A stretch of 64,000 nt of DNA, from NCBI RefSeq assembly GCF_023544715.1, contig NZ_JAMJEZ010000003.1, positions 62,001 to 126,000 on the forward strand, read 5' to 3'. The DNA is from Pseudomonas eutrophicaquae. Lineage in GTDB: Bacteria > Pseudomonadota > Gammaproteobacteria > Pseudomonadales > Pseudomonadaceae. Positions 26,328 to 37,335 of the stretch are shown in pieces. The translations under genes and the position numbers were made by a program. The notes below the pieces were generated by a model. It was given only the letters and a program-made list of their open reading frames with translations. It was not told the origin of the DNA and did not search any database. Every line of letters begins with the position of its first letter. Positions within the stretch are counted from its first letter, which is position 1.

Positions 26328-26336
26328 TGCTATGAT
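26328..26336 (+). promoter_or_regulatory. Extended -10 promoter candidate for lpxC
   Basis: TGCTATGAT forms an extended -10 element (TGnTATGAT) 51 bases before lpxC, in the 112-base ftsZ-lpxC gap. A -35 is weak: TGTTCA (26307-26312) would leave 18 bases. The AT-rich stretch at 26275-26290 just after ftsZ has no clear hairpin. Confidence 0.45.
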
Positions 26337-26351
26337 GCCTGCCATTGCTGA

Positions 26352-27299
<948 letters not shown>

Positions 27300-27325
27300 T
27301 TGCAGCCGGCTTTATGCGGTACCTG

Positions 27326-27349
27326 AGGCCACCTTCGCGGTGGCCTTTT
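27326..27349 (+). terminator. Terminator downstream of lpxC
   Basis: An 8-bp stem AGGCCACC / GGTGGCCT with loop TTCGC runs into a TTTT tract. It ends the dcw-lpxC transcript before the convergent DUF721 gene. Confidence 0.8.
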
Positions 27350-27386
27350 GCTGTCTGCGCGGTAGCACTCTGCTGATCAGCCTGAG

Positions 27387-27851
27387 TCAAACGTTCTCGT
27401 CGGCAAGCTCGCCGTGGCTGGCCAGACGCTCAAGAGCTGCCCTCAAGCGTGGGTCACTAATGCCGGTGGCGGTGCTGCGCAGGGTTTGGGCGGCCTCGCC
27501 GGACAGGCGGGGCGGTGGCCGGTTTCCAGCCTGCGGCGTATAGGCCGGACGCACCCGCATCAGGATGCGCTGCAGGCCGGCAAACTCGGGGCAGGCCTGC
27601 AACAGGCGCAGCAGACGCTGCTGCTGGTAGCGCAGGCGGGTCGCCCACTCGCTGCTGGTGATGATCAGCAGCAGCACACCGTCGCGCCAGCTGGCGACCT
27701 TGCAGTGCGCCCGCGCCGCCGGCTGCAGTTGCTGCTCGAGGCACTGCTGTAGCTGCTCCAGCCGCCGGGCTGCGCCCATCAGTTGGCGCAGGGTCCGGTC
27801 AGTGCGCAGCAGTACCGCGGGGGGCTGGGCGTGCAGGGGGCGGAAGGTCAT
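27387..27851 (-). CDS. DUF721 protein, DciA-like helicase loader candidate
   Basis: DUF721 family protein of 154 residues. DciA, in this family, is the widespread loader of replicative helicase DnaB in bacteria without DnaC/DnaI. The N-terminal KH-like part (about 10-95: LRQLMGAARRLEQLQQCLEQ, HCKVASWRDGVLLLIITSSEWATRLRYQ) is recognisable; the C-terminal third is polar and probably disordered. Start 27851 (MTFRPLHAQPPAVLLRTDRT) was chosen because the longer frame runs back over secA on the opposite strand. Divergent from secA. Confidence 0.75.
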   Translation of the reverse strand: MTFRPLHAQPPAVLLRTDRTLRQLMGAARRLEQLQQCLEQQLQPAARAHCKVASWRDGVLLLIITSSEWATRLRYQQQRLLRLLQACPEFAGLQRILMRVRPAYTPQAGNRPPPRLSGEAAQTLRSTATGISDPRLRAALERLASHGELADENV

Positions 27852-27928
27852 GGGTGGGTACCGGTCGCAGGGAGCCTGCGCATGGTAGCAGAAGCCATCG
27901 AGCACGCATGGCGCGCGTGGGTCGCGGC

Positions 27929-27956
27929 TTTTCTCGCCGGCGATTCCGGGTAGAAT
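27929..27956 (+). promoter_or_regulatory. Putative secA promoter
   Basis: TAGAAT at 27951-27956 is a good -10; the -35 (TTTTCT, 27929-27934, 16-base spacing) is poor. It would give a leader of roughly 75 bases that includes the hairpin at 27985-28006. Confidence 0.35.
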
Positions 27957-27984
27957 GCTTTTTCGCAGCCGCACAGTCGGCATC

Positions 27985-28006
27985 GGACACTCCGCTGGGA
28001 GTGTCC
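27985..28006 (+). promoter_or_regulatory. Perfect 9-bp hairpin in the secA leader
   Basis: GGACACTCC and GGAGTGTCC flank a GCTG loop, ending 31 bases before the secA start. No T tract follows, so it is not a standard terminator. Its place in the leader suggests a role in mRNA stability or translation of secA, but this is inference. No SecM-like open frame with an arrest motif was seen upstream. Confidence 0.4.
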
Positions 28007-28037
28007 TCCATGACCCCGGATGGATGACCCTCTCGCC

Positions 28038-30773
28038 ATGTTTGCGCCTTTGTTCAAGAAACTCTTTGGAAGCAAGAACGACCGTGAAGTCAAGCGCATG
28101 AGCCGGGTGGTGCAGGCGGTCAATGCATTGGAAGAGCAGATGGTCGCGCTTTCCGATGAGCAGTTGCGGAGCAAGACAGAGGCATTCAAGGCGCGCGTTG
28201 CCCAGGGCGAGAGCCTGGACAAGCTGCTGCCCGAGGCCTTCGCCGTGGCCCGCGAGGCAGGCAAGCGGGTGATGGGCATGCGCCACTTCGATGTGCAGCT
28301 GATCGGCGGCATGGCGCTGCATGAGGGCAAGATCGCCGAGATGCGTACCGGCGAGGGCAAGACCCTGGTCGGCACCCTGGCGGTGTACCTGAATGCACTG
28401 TCCGGCAAGGGCGTGCACGTGGTCACCGTCAACGACTACCTGGCGCGCCGCGATGCCAACTGGATGCGCCCGCTGTATGAGTTTCTTGGCCTGTCGGTGG
28501 GTGTGGTCACCCCCTTCCAGGATCCGGCCGACAAGCGTGCCGCCTATGCTGCAGACATCACCTACGGCACCAACAACGAATTCGGCTTCGATTACCTGCG
28601 CGACAACATGGCTTTCAGCCTGGGCGACAAGTTCCAGCGCGAGCTGAACTTTGCCGTTGTCGATGAGGTGGACTCGATCCTCATCGACGAGGCGCGCACC
28701 CCGCTGATCATCTCTGGCCCGGCGGAGGACAGCTCGCGGCTCTACCAGCAGATGAACCTGCTGATCCCACGCCTCAAGCGCCAGGTCGAAGCCGAAGAGG
28801 GCAGTGAAGGCAGCGAAGGGCACTACATCATCGACGAGAAGGCTCGTCAGGTGGAGCTGACCGAGCAGGGGCACCAGTTCCTTGAGGACACGCTGGTGCA
28901 GGCCGGGCTGCTGGCTGAAGGCGAGAGCCTCTATTCCGCACACAACCTGGGCCTCTTGACCCACTCCTACGCGGCGCTGCGCGCCCATACGCTGTTCCAC
29001 CGCAATGTGGAGTACATCGTGCAGAACGGCCAGGTGGTGCTGATCGATGAGCACACCGGGCGGACCATGCCGGGGCGCCGGCTGTCCGAGGGCCTGCATC
29101 AGGCCATCGAGGCCAAGGAAGGCGTACAGATTCAGGCCGAGAGCCAGACCCTGGCCTCGACTACCTTCCAGAACTACTTCCGCCTCTATAACAAGCTGGC
29201 CGGCATGACCGGTACTGCGGACACCGAGGCCTTCGAGTTCCGCCAGATCTATGGTCTGGATGTGGTGGTGATCCCCACCCACCGCCCGGTGGCGCGCAAG
29301 GACTACAACGACCTAGTCTATCTGACTCAGGAAGAAAAGTTCGCGGCGATCATTACCGACGTCAAGGAGTGCCAGGCCAAGGGCCGCCCGGTGCTGGTCG
29401 GTACCGCCTCGATCGAGAGTTCGGAATACGTGTCGCGCCTGCTGCAGCAGGAGGGCATCGAGCACAAGGTGCTCAACGCCAAGTATCACGACAAGGAAGC
29501 CGAGATCATCGCCCAGGCCGGGCGTCCGGGCGCGGTGACCATTGCCACCAACATGGCCGGTCGCGGGACCGACATCCTGCTCGGCGGCAACTGGGAGGTG
29601 GAAGTCGCCGCCCTAGAAGCCCCCAGCGATGAGCAGGTGGCGCAGATCAAGGCCGACTGGCAGGCCCGTCATCAGCAGGTGATCGAGGCGGGTGGCCTGC
29701 ACGTGGTGGCCTCCGAGCGCCACGAATCACGGCGTATCGACAACCAGTTGCGCGGCCGCGCCGGTCGTCAGGGCGACCCGGGTTCCAGCCGCTTCTACCT
29801 GTCGCTGGAAGACAACTTAATGCGCATCTTCGCCTCTGATCGCGTCAAGCAGTTCATGAAGGCGCTGGGCATGCAGCAGGGCGAGGCCATCGAGCACCGC
29901 ATGGTCACCAATGCGATCGAAAAGGCCCAGCGCAAGGTCGAGGGCCGCAACTTCGACATCCGCAAGCAGCTGCTGGAATTTGACGATGTGGCCAACGAGC
30001 AGCGCAAGGTGATCTACCACATGCGCAACGGCTTGCTGAGTGCCGAGAGCGTGGCCGAGACCATTGCCGAGTTCCGCGCCGAGGTGCTGGCGCGCGCCAT
30101 CGACGCGCATATCCCGCCGCAATCGCTGCCCGAGCAGTGGGACGTGGCCGGGCTGGAGCTGGCCCTGCAGGGCGACTTCGGCCTCAAGCTGCCCCTGCAG
30201 CAGTGGCTTGACGAGGACGATGCGCTGTATGAAGAACCGCTGCGCGCGCGGATCCTTGACGAGCTGGTCAAGGCCTACGCGGAGAAGGAAGCCCTGGCCG
30301 GTAGCGAGGCGCTGCGCACCTTCGAGAAGCAGATCCTGCTGCGTGTGCTGGATGATCTGTGGAAGGATCACCTCTCGACCATGGATCACCTGCGCCACGG
30401 CATTCACCTGCGCGGTTATGCGCAGAAGAACCCCAAGCAGGAGTACAAGCGCGAGTCGTTTGCCCTGTTCCAGGAACTGCTGGAGAGCATCAAGCGCGAT
30501 GCAATCCGCGTGCTCTGCCATGTGCAGGTGCGCCGCGAGGATCCGGCCGAGGAAGAGGAGCGCCTGCGCCGCGAGGCCGAGGCCCTGGCTGCGCACATGG
30601 AGTTCCAGCATGCCAGCGCCCCGGCACTGGATACCGAGGACGGCGAGCCGGAAGCGGGCGAGCCGCAAGCCAGTACCCAGGCCATTCGTCAGGAGCCGAA
30701 GATCGGTCGCAATGATCCCTGCCCGTGCGGCAGCGGCAAGAAGTACAAGCACTGCCACGGCCAGATCAGCTGA
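28038..30773 (+). CDS. secA: Preprotein translocase ATPase SecA
   Basis: ATPase motor that pushes unfolded preproteins through SecYEG. The start at 28038 ([20 protein letters not shown]) is preferred to one six codons earlier because it matches the family N-terminus. Walker A is MRTGEGKT (102-109); the DEAD motif sits in [15 protein letters not shown]; the second nucleotide domain has [16 protein letters not shown] and [12 protein letters not shown]. The C-terminal tail carries the zinc motif [13 protein letters not shown] that binds SecB. 911 residues, normal length. Confidence 0.98.
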   Translation: MFAPLFKKLFGSKNDREVKRMSRVVQAVNALEEQMVALSDEQLRSKTEAFKARVAQGESLDKLLPEAFAVAREAGKRVMGMRHFDVQLIGGMALHEGKIAEMRTGEGKTLVGTLAVYLNALSGKGVHVVTVNDYLARRDANWMRPLYEFLGLSVGVVTPFQDPADKRAAYAADITYGTNNEFGFDYLRDNMAFSLGDKFQRELNFAVVDEVDSILIDEARTPLIISGPAEDSSRLYQQMNLLIPRLKRQVEAEEGSEGSEGHYIIDEKARQVELTEQGHQFLEDTLVQAGLLAEGESLYSAHNLGLLTHSYAALRAHTLFHRNVEYIVQNGQVVLIDEHTGRTMPGRRLSEGLHQAIEAKEGVQIQAESQTLASTTFQNYFRLYNKLAGMTGTADTEAFEFRQIYGLDVVVIPTHRPVARKDYNDLVYLTQEEKFAAIITDVKECQAKGRPVLVGTASIESSEYVSRLLQQEGIEHKVLNAKYHDKEAEIIAQAGRPGAVTIATNMAGRGTDILLGGNWEVEVAALEAPSDEQVAQIKADWQARHQQVIEAGGLHVVASERHESRRIDNQLRGRAGRQGDPGSSRFYLSLEDNLMRIFASDRVKQFMKALGMQQGEAIEHRMVTNAIEKAQRKVEGRNFDIRKQLLEFDDVANEQRKVIYHMRNGLLSAESVAETIAEFRAEVLARAIDAHIPPQSLPEQWDVAGLELALQGDFGLKLPLQQWLDEDDALYEEPLRARILDELVKAYAEKEALAGSEALRTFEKQILLRVLDDLWKDHLSTMDHLRHGIHLRGYAQKNPKQEYKRESFALFQELLESIKRDAIRVLCHVQVRREDPAEEEERLRREAEALAAHMEFQHASAPALDTEDGEPEAGEPQASTQAIRQEPKIGRNDPCPCGSGKKYKHCHGQIS

Positions 30774-30792
30774 TCGGCTGAGGGCTTGCCCC

Positions 30793-30827
30793 ACGCCGCG
30801 ACCGGCCTTGCCGCTCGCGGCGTTTTT
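30793..30827 (+). terminator. Terminator downstream of secA
   Basis: An 8-bp stem ACGCCGCG / CGCGGCGT with a 15-base loop is followed by TTTTT. It separates secA from argJ. Confidence 0.75.
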
Positions 30828-30878
30828 GATACTGTTCCCCATCCCTTTCGCGCAGCGCGCATTTCTAGGAGCTTTCCC

Positions 30879-32096
30879 ATGGCTGTCGGTCTCGGTCCTC
30901 TGCCCACCCTGCACCCGGTTCCCGGTTTTGAACTTGGCATTGCCTCGGCCGGCATCAAGCGTGTCAGCCGCAAGGATGTGGTGGTGATGCGCTGCGCTGA
31001 AGGCTCGAGCATCGCCGGGGTGACCACCACCAACGCCTTCTGTGCGGCGCCGGTGCTGATCACCCGCGAGCGCCTGGGCGGTGCGGTGCGTTACCTCTTG
31101 ACCAACACCGGCAACGCCAATGCCGGCACCGGTGCCGAGGGCCTGGCCAACGCCCGGCGCAGCTGCGCCGCGCTGGCCGCGCTGACCGGCGTTGCCGAGG
31201 AAGCGATCCTGCCGTTCTCCACCGGGGTGATCGGCGAGCCGCTGCCGGTCGAGAAGATCGAGGCTGCGCTGCCGGCGGCGCTGGCGGATCTCAAGGAAGA
31301 CAACTGGGCGCTGGCCGCCGAAGGCATCATGACCACCGACACCCTGCCCAAGGGGGCCAGCCGCCGGTTCCAGCATGAGGGCGTCACCGTCACCGTTACC
31401 GGCATCAGCAAGGGTGCCGGGATGATCCGCCCGAACATGGCGACCATGCTCGGCTACATCGCCACCGACGCCAAGGTCGCCCAGCCGGTGCTGCAGGATC
31501 TGGTCCGTGATGCCGCCAACAAGTCGTTCAACCGCATCACCATCGACGGCGACACCTCGACCAACGACTGCTGCATGCTGATCGCCACCGGCCAGGCGGC
31601 GCTGCCGGAGGTTACCGAGAAGAGCGGCGCATTGTACGAGCAGCTCAAGCAGGCGGTGTTCGAGGTGTTCATGGAAGTGGCCCAGGCCATCGTCCGCGAC
31701 GGCGAGGGCGCCACTAAGTTCGTCACCGTGCAGGTCAACGGCGGTGCCAACCATCAGGAGTGCCTGGACGTGGCGTATGCCGTGGCCCACTCGCCGCTGA
31801 TCAAGACTGCCTTGTTCGCCTCCGACCCGAACTGGGGCCGCATCCTGGCTGCCGTCGGTTACGCCGGTGTGCCGAACCTTGACGTCAGCCTGATCGACGT
31901 GTTCCTCGGTGAGGTGTGCATCGCCCATCAGGGCGGGCGCGCGGCCAGCTACACCGAGGAGCAGGGTGCGGCGGTGATGGCGCAGGAAGAAATCACCATC
32001 CGCATCGAGCTGGGCCGTGGTGAGTGCCGCGAGACCATCTGGACCACCGATCTGTCCCACGAGTACGTGCGGATCAACGCCGAATACCGCTCCTGA
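30879..32096 (+). CDS. argJ: Bifunctional ornithine acetyltransferase / N-acetylglutamate synthase
   Basis: ArgJ recycles the acetyl group from N-acetylornithine to glutamate in arginine synthesis. It is made as a proenzyme and cleaves itself between Ala and Thr of the [12 protein letters not shown] motif, here Thr189, giving alpha and beta chains. Other features are [34 protein letters not shown] and [14 protein letters not shown]. 405 residues; TAGGAG precedes the ATG at 30879. Whether it has both activities or only the transferase activity cannot be read from the sequence. Confidence 0.95.
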   Translation: MAVGLGPLPTLHPVPGFELGIASAGIKRVSRKDVVVMRCAEGSSIAGVTTTNAFCAAPVLITRERLGGAVRYLLTNTGNANAGTGAEGLANARRSCAALAALTGVAEEAILPFSTGVIGEPLPVEKIEAALPAALADLKEDNWALAAEGIMTTDTLPKGASRRFQHEGVTVTVTGISKGAGMIRPNMATMLGYIATDAKVAQPVLQDLVRDAANKSFNRITIDGDTSTNDCCMLIATGQAALPEVTEKSGALYEQLKQAVFEVFMEVAQAIVRDGEGATKFVTVQVNGGANHQECLDVAYAVAHSPLIKTALFASDPNWGRILAAVGYAGVPNLDVSLIDVFLGEVCIAHQGGRAASYTEEQGAAVMAQEEITIRIELGRGECRETIWTTDLSHEYVRINAEYRS

Positions 32097-32172
32097 TCGG
32101 CGCTTGGTGACCATTCGAGAGCGTGCAGCACTGCGAGGCTGCACGCCCTTGGGCCTTGTGGAGGGCGAGTCG

Positions 32173-33111
32173 GTGAAAGCATTGCATGTAGTCGCCGCGG
32201 TGATCCGTGGTACGGATCGGCGCATCCTGCTGGCGCAGCGCCCGGCGCACAAGCATCAGGGCGGGCTGTGGGAATTTCCCGGCGGCAAGGTCGAGCCGGG
32301 CGAGGCGGTTGAGGCGGCGCTGGCCCGTGAGCTGCACGAGGAGCTGGATATCCGTGTCGAACAGGCCCGTCCGCTGATCGAAGTGCGCCATACCTACCCG
32401 GACCTGTCGGTGCTGCTGGATGTCTGGGAGGTCAGCCGTTTCAGCGGTACGCCGCGCGGCATGGAGGGGCAGCCGCTGACCTGGGCGGAGGAAAGCGCGC
32501 TGGGCAGCTTTGCGTTTCCCGCCGCCAACCGGCCGATCGTCACGGCGGCCTGTCTGCCCGCTGACTACCTGATTACCCCGAGTGATCTGTCGGCCAGCGC
32601 GCTGCTGGCCGGTATCGAGCGGGCGCTGGCGCAGGGCATCCGTCTGCTGCAACTGCGCGCGCCGCAGCTGTCCAGTTCAGCGTATCGCAGTCTGGCCGAC
32701 GAGGTGCTGGCGCTGTGTGCCGGGCGCGCGCGCGTGCTGCTCAAGGGGCCGCTGGCCTGGGCGGCTGATTTTCCTGAGGCCGGCTGGCATCTCACCGCCG
32801 CGCAACTGCGTGAGCTGGGCACCAGTGTGCGTCCGTTGCCAGTGGGGCGCTGGCTGGCAGCTTCCTGCCATGATGCCGAGGAGCTGGCGCTGGCTGAGTC
32901 GTTGGGGGTGGATTTTGTCACCCTGTCGCCGATCCAGCCGACCCAGACCCACCCCGAGGCTACGCCGCTCGGTTGGGTGCAGGCCGCCGAGCTGATGCGC
33001 GGTGTCAATCGGCCGGTCTACCTGCTGGGCGGGCTGGGTCCGGCCGAGCGTGAGCGGGCCTGGCAGCAGGGCGCCCAGGGCATCGCCGGGATCCGTGGGC
33101 TGTGGCCATAG
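32173..33111 (+). CDS. mutT: MutT Nudix hydrolase fused to a ThiE/TenI-like domain
   Basis: Two-domain protein of 312 residues. The N-terminal Nudix domain (1-130) resembles MutT, which hydrolyses 8-oxo-dGTP; the Nudix box runs from Gly38 to Ile60 (GGKVEPGEAVEAALARELHE with Glu56-Glu57). The C-terminal part (about 135-312) resembles thiamine-phosphate synthase/TenI but key ThiE motifs are altered: LLKGP replaces the usual LIND segment and THPE replaces the T-x-T-K phosphate loop. The start is GTG at 32173 with GGAG upstream; no ATG is suitably placed. This fusion is known in Pseudomonas. Confidence 0.88.
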   Translation: MKALHVVAAVIRGTDRRILLAQRPAHKHQGGLWEFPGGKVEPGEAVEAALARELHEELDIRVEQARPLIEVRHTYPDLSVLLDVWEVSRFSGTPRGMEGQPLTWAEESALGSFAFPAANRPIVTAACLPADYLITPSDLSASALLAGIERALAQGIRLLQLRAPQLSSSAYRSLADEVLALCAGRARVLLKGPLAWAADFPEAGWHLTAAQLRELGTSVRPLPVGRWLAASCHDAEELALAESLGVDFVTLSPIQPTQTHPEATPLGWVQAAELMRGVNRPVYLLGGLGPAERERAWQQGAQGIAGIRGLWP

Positions 33112-33157
33112 TGATGCGCCGCCGCTTGCGGGTGGACGCATTACCCGGCCTGTCGGG

Positions 33158-34057
33158 ATGAAAACGCCTGCATGCGGGGCAGGGGTGTGGCTGGCGGTGT
33201 CGCTGAGCTTGCTGGCGTTTGCCGGCAACTCGCTGCTCTGCCGGCTGGCCCTGATGCAGGGCGCGATGGATGCCCATTCGTTCACCGTGCTGCGTCTGTT
33301 GAGTGGCGCCGTGTTGCTGTGGCTACTGGTGCAGCGCCGCTCGGCTGCCTCAGGGGTGCCCGCGCCGCGTCTTGGTGGCAGTGGCTGGGGCGCGTTGGCG
33401 CTGTTCAGCTATGCCTACCTCTTTTCCGTCGCTTATCTGCAGCTTGAGGCGGGCGCCGGGGCCTTGCTGCTGTTTGCGGCCGTGCAGGTCAGCATGTTCG
33501 TGGGCGGCTGGCTGCGTGGCGAGCCGCTGCACCGGCGAGTGCTGGGCGGAATGCTCCTGGCCTTTGCCGGTCTGCTGGCACTGCTGCTGCCCGGCAGCGA
33601 AACGCCGCCTCTGGGCAGCGCGCTGCTGATGCTCGCCTCGGGCGTGGCCTGGGGCCTCTATTCGCTGCTTGGCAAGCGCTCCAGGGATCCTCTGCAGGAT
33701 ACGGCGGGCAACTTTGTGCGCAGCGTGCCACTGCTGCTGTTGCCGCTGCTGGTGGTGGTGCTGACCGGGGAGCTGCGCCTGACGCTGCTGGGCACCGTGT
33801 ACGCGCTGGCCTCGGGGCTGCTGGCCTCGGGTGCCGGTTATGCGCTCTGGTATTGGGTGCTGCGGCAGATCGGTGCCCAGCAGGCTGCTACCGTGCAGCT
33901 GGCCGTGCCGCTGATTGCGGCGCTGGCGGCGGTACCGCTGCTCGGCGAGCCGCTGGGCTGGCGTCTGCTGCTGGCCGCCGCGCTGATCGTCGGCGGCATC
34001 AGCCTCGCTCTGCGGCCTGCCACAGCACCTCGCCGATCTGCTGACGGCGGGCGATGA
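33158..34057 (+). CDS. EamA/DMT-family membrane transporter
   Basis: Drug/metabolite-transporter-superfamily permease of 299 residues with about ten hydrophobic helices in two EamA repeats; the second repeat contains SALLMLASGVAWGLYSLLGK and the typical YALWYWVLRQIGAQQAATVQL segment. The substrate is unknown. The start is the ATG at 33158; the ribosome site is weak. The last 59 bases overlap, on opposite strands, the end of the adenosyltransferase gene. Confidence 0.87.
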   Translation: MKTPACGAGVWLAVSLSLLAFAGNSLLCRLALMQGAMDAHSFTVLRLLSGAVLLWLLVQRRSAASGVPAPRLGGSGWGALALFSYAYLFSVAYLQLEAGAGALLLFAAVQVSMFVGGWLRGEPLHRRVLGGMLLAFAGLLALLLPGSETPPLGSALLMLASGVAWGLYSLLGKRSRDPLQDTAGNFVRSVPLLLLPLLVVVLTGELRLTLLGTVYALASGLLASGAGYALWYWVLRQIGAQQAATVQLAVPLIAALAAVPLLGEPLGWRLLLAAALIVGGISLALRPATAPRRSADGGR

Positions 34058-34574
34058 TCCGCGCGGCGACAAACAGCAGGTCAGAGAGGCGATTGAGGTA
34101 GGCCAGGCATTCGCTGCGCAGCGGCTCGACGGCGTTGAGGTGCTGGCAGCGGCGCTCGGCGCTGCGTGCGAAGCTGCGGCAGACGTGCGCCTGGGCGAGC
34201 AGGCGTGATCCACCGGGCAGGATGAAGTTCTTCAGCGGGCCGACTTCCTCGTTCCAGGCATCGATGATCCCTTCCAGACGGCTGATCTCGCTGGCCTGCA
34301 GGCCCTGATACTCCGGCATGGCCAGCTCGCCGCCCAGATCAAACAGCCGGTGCTGACACGGACTCAGCGCGTCGAGCACCTCGGTCAGTCCCGGCCACAG
34401 CGCCTCCTGCTCAGCCAGCTCGGCGAGCAGCAGCCCCAGCTGGCTGTTGAGGGTGTCCACCTCGCCCATCGCCTCGATGCGCGGGTGGTCCTTGGTCACG
34501 CGGCGGCCATCGGCCAGGCCGGTTTCGCCGGCATCGCCGGTGCAGGTGTAGATCTTCGACAGGCGATAGCCCAT
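33999..34574 (-). CDS. PduO-type cob(I)alamin adenosyltransferase
   Basis: Transfers the adenosyl group from ATP to cob(I)alamin, giving coenzyme B12. 191 residues, PduO (ATR) family, a trimer of helical bundles. Features: N-terminal ATP loop YTCTGDAGETGLADGRRV, then HPRIEAMGEVDTLNSQLG, the FILPGGS motif and CRSFARSAERR with the conserved arginines, and LNRLSDLLFVAARI at the end. Its 3' end overlaps the convergent EamA gene by 59 bases, all within coding sequence of both. Confidence 0.93.
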   Translation of the reverse strand: MGYRLSKIYTCTGDAGETGLADGRRVTKDHPRIEAMGEVDTLNSQLGLLLAELAEQEALWPGLTEVLDALSPCQHRLFDLGGELAMPEYQGLQASEISRLEGIIDAWNEEVGPLKNFILPGGSRLLAQAHVCRSFARSAERRCQHLNAVEPLRSECLAYLNRLSDLLFVAARIIARRQQIGEVLWQAAERG

Positions 34575-34705
34575 GGCGCTGGCTCCTCAAATGCAGGGGT
34601 ACAAGTCAGGCAGCCGGCAGGGTAGCGGCGGCGCCCTGATCCGGCAACCGCTGTGTGATGCATCACTGCGAAACGCTGAGCGTGCTGTGCTAGACGCTTC
34701 GCCGC

Positions 34706-35764
<1,059 letters not shown>

Positions 35765-35766
35765 CT

Positions 35767-36246
35767 ATGCCTTCGTTCGATATCGTGTCCGAACTGGATA
35801 AGCACGAAGTCACCAACGCGGTCGACAACGCCATCAAGGATCTGGACCGCCGCTATGACCTGCGCGGCAAGGGCAGCTTCGAGTTCAAAGACAAGACCGT
35901 CACCCTGACCGCCGAGGCGGACTTCATGCTCGAGCAGATGCTCGAAATCCTCAAGCTCGCGCTGGTCAAGCGCAAGATCGATATCCAGTGTCTGGAGGTC
36001 AAGGATTCCTACGCCTCCGGCAAGGTGGTCAAGCAGGAAGTGAATCTGCGCGAGGGCCTCGATAAGGAGCTGGCGAAGAAGATCGTTGCGCTGCTCAAGG
36101 ACGCCAAGCTCAAGGTGCAGGCGGCGATTCAGGGCGAGCAGGTGCGCGTCACCGGTAAGAAGCGCGATGACCTGCAGGAAGCCATCGCCCTGCTGCGCAC
36201 CCAGGAGCTGGGCATGCCGCTGCAGTACAACAACTTCCGCGATTGA
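35767..36246 (+). CDS. yajQ: YajQ family nucleotide-binding protein
   Basis: Soluble protein of 159 residues with two ferredoxin-like domains (UPF0234). Members bind nucleotides and, in Xanthomonas and Pseudomonas, bind cyclic di-GMP as transcription co-regulators. The start [20 protein letters not shown] is canonical and follows GGAGAAAGT. The [10 protein letters not shown]-like [15 protein letters not shown] and the C-terminal [19 protein letters not shown] are conserved. No missing segments. Confidence 0.95.
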   Translation: MPSFDIVSELDKHEVTNAVDNAIKDLDRRYDLRGKGSFEFKDKTVTLTAEADFMLEQMLEILKLALVKRKIDIQCLEVKDSYASGKVVKQEVNLREGLDKELAKKIVALLKDAKLKVQAAIQGEQVRVTGKKRDDLQEAIALLRTQELGMPLQYNNFRD

Positions 36247-36254
36247 GGGTGCAC

Positions 36255-36281
36255 CGCCCGCAGCGCGGTTGCCTGCGGGCG
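36255..36281 (+). terminator. Hairpin downstream of yajQ
   Basis: CGCCCGCAG / CTGCGGGCG, a 9-bp stem with a 9-base loop, followed by ATTTG. The T tract is short, so termination is probable but not certain. The remaining 120 bases up to mscS show no clear promoter. Confidence 0.5.
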
Positions 36282-36408
36282 ATTTGCCGGCCTTCTGGCC
36301 TGTACAGGCCTATCCTGCCGCCCTTGTCGGGCGGATCTGTATGGTGATGTGACTCACCGATCTTCCAGCGGCCTGCGCCGCTCCATCCCCCCGCTACGGA
36401 GAACCGCA

Positions 36409-37254
36409 ATGGATCCCATGGACCTCAATCTGAATGTTGACGAGCTGATCAAGCTGTCAGAGAGCTGGCTGCCGGTGCTGCTGGAGTACAGCGGCAAGCT
36501 GACGCTGGCGCTGCTGACGCTGATCATCGGCTGGTGGCTGATCAGCCGCCTGACCCAGCGGATCGGGCGCCTGCTGGGCGCGCGCAGCATCGATCGCTCG
36601 CTGACCAGCTTTGTCGGCAGTCTGGCAAATGTCGCCCTCAAGGTGATGCTGCTGATCAGCGTGGCGTCGATGGTCGGCGTCGAGACCACCTCGTTCATTG
36701 CGGCACTCGGTGCGGCGGGTCTGGCGATCGGTCTGGCGCTGCAGGGCAGTCTGGCCAACTTTGCCGGTGGAGTGCTGATCCTGCTGTTTCGCCCGTTCCG
36801 GGTCGGTGACTGGATCGAGGCGCAGGGGGTGTCCGGCAGCGTCAACGACATCCAGATCTTCCACACGGTGCTGAAGACCGGCGACAACAAGACGGTGATC
36901 GTCCCCAACGGCAGCCTGTCCAACGGCACCATCACCAACCACTCGCGGGAGGGCCGTCGCCGGGTCGAGGTGCTGGTCGGCATCGACTACTCCAGCAACA
37001 TTCAGCAGGCACGCGAAGTGCTGCTGGCGATTGCCCGTGATCCGCGCGTCCATGCCGATCCGGCGCCGGTGGTCTGGGTGGTGGCGCTGGCGGACAGTTC
37101 GGTCAATCTGTCACTGCGTGTCTGGGTGGATACCGCAGAGTTCTGGCCGGTGACCTTCGATTTTACCGAACAGGTCAAGTTGCGCTTCGATGAGGCGGGC
37201 ATCGGCATTCCGTTCCCGCAGCGCGTGGTGCATATGGCACGCAGCGAGTCGTAA
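36409..37254 (+). CDS. Small-conductance mechanosensitive channel (MscS family)
   Basis: Inner membrane tension-gated channel that releases solutes on hypo-osmotic shock. 281 residues, close to E. coli MscS. Three membrane helices: about 23-45, 62-84 and pore helix TM3 at about 88-110 with the Gly/Ala-rich SFIAALGAAGLAIGLALQGS pattern. The beta domain contains FRVGDWIEAQGVSGSV and VPNGSLSNGTITNHS; the cytoplasmic cage ends in IGIPFPQRVVH. The start is ATG 36409 after ACGGAG. Confidence 0.94.
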   Translation: MDPMDLNLNVDELIKLSESWLPVLLEYSGKLTLALLTLIIGWWLISRLTQRIGRLLGARSIDRSLTSFVGSLANVALKVMLLISVASMVGVETTSFIAALGAAGLAIGLALQGSLANFAGGVLILLFRPFRVGDWIEAQGVSGSVNDIQIFHTVLKTGDNKTVIVPNGSLSNGTITNHSREGRRRVEVLVGIDYSSNIQQAREVLLAIARDPRVHADPAPVVWVVALADSSVNLSLRVWVDTAEFWPVTFDFTEQVKLRFDEAGIGIPFPQRVVHMARSES

Positions 37255-37262
37255 GCGGCGCG

Positions 37263-37292
37263 AGAGGCTTGTCCGCCGCTGGACGAGCCTCT
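37263..37292. terminator. Hairpin between convergent mscS and ampG
   Basis: AGAGGCTTGTCC pairs with GGACGAGCCTCT (12 bp, one G-U) around a GCCGCT loop, in the 81-base gap between converging genes. No long T run on either side. Confidence 0.6.
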
Positions 37293-37335
37293 GAGCGCGA
37301 TGCCTGATGTAGCGTTGTGGCTGGTACTGCGCGGT

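Noticed and set aside
27852-28037. A SecM-like arrest peptide upstream of secA
   Set aside because: No plus-strand frame with a signal peptide and arrest motif exists between the DUF721 gene and secA.
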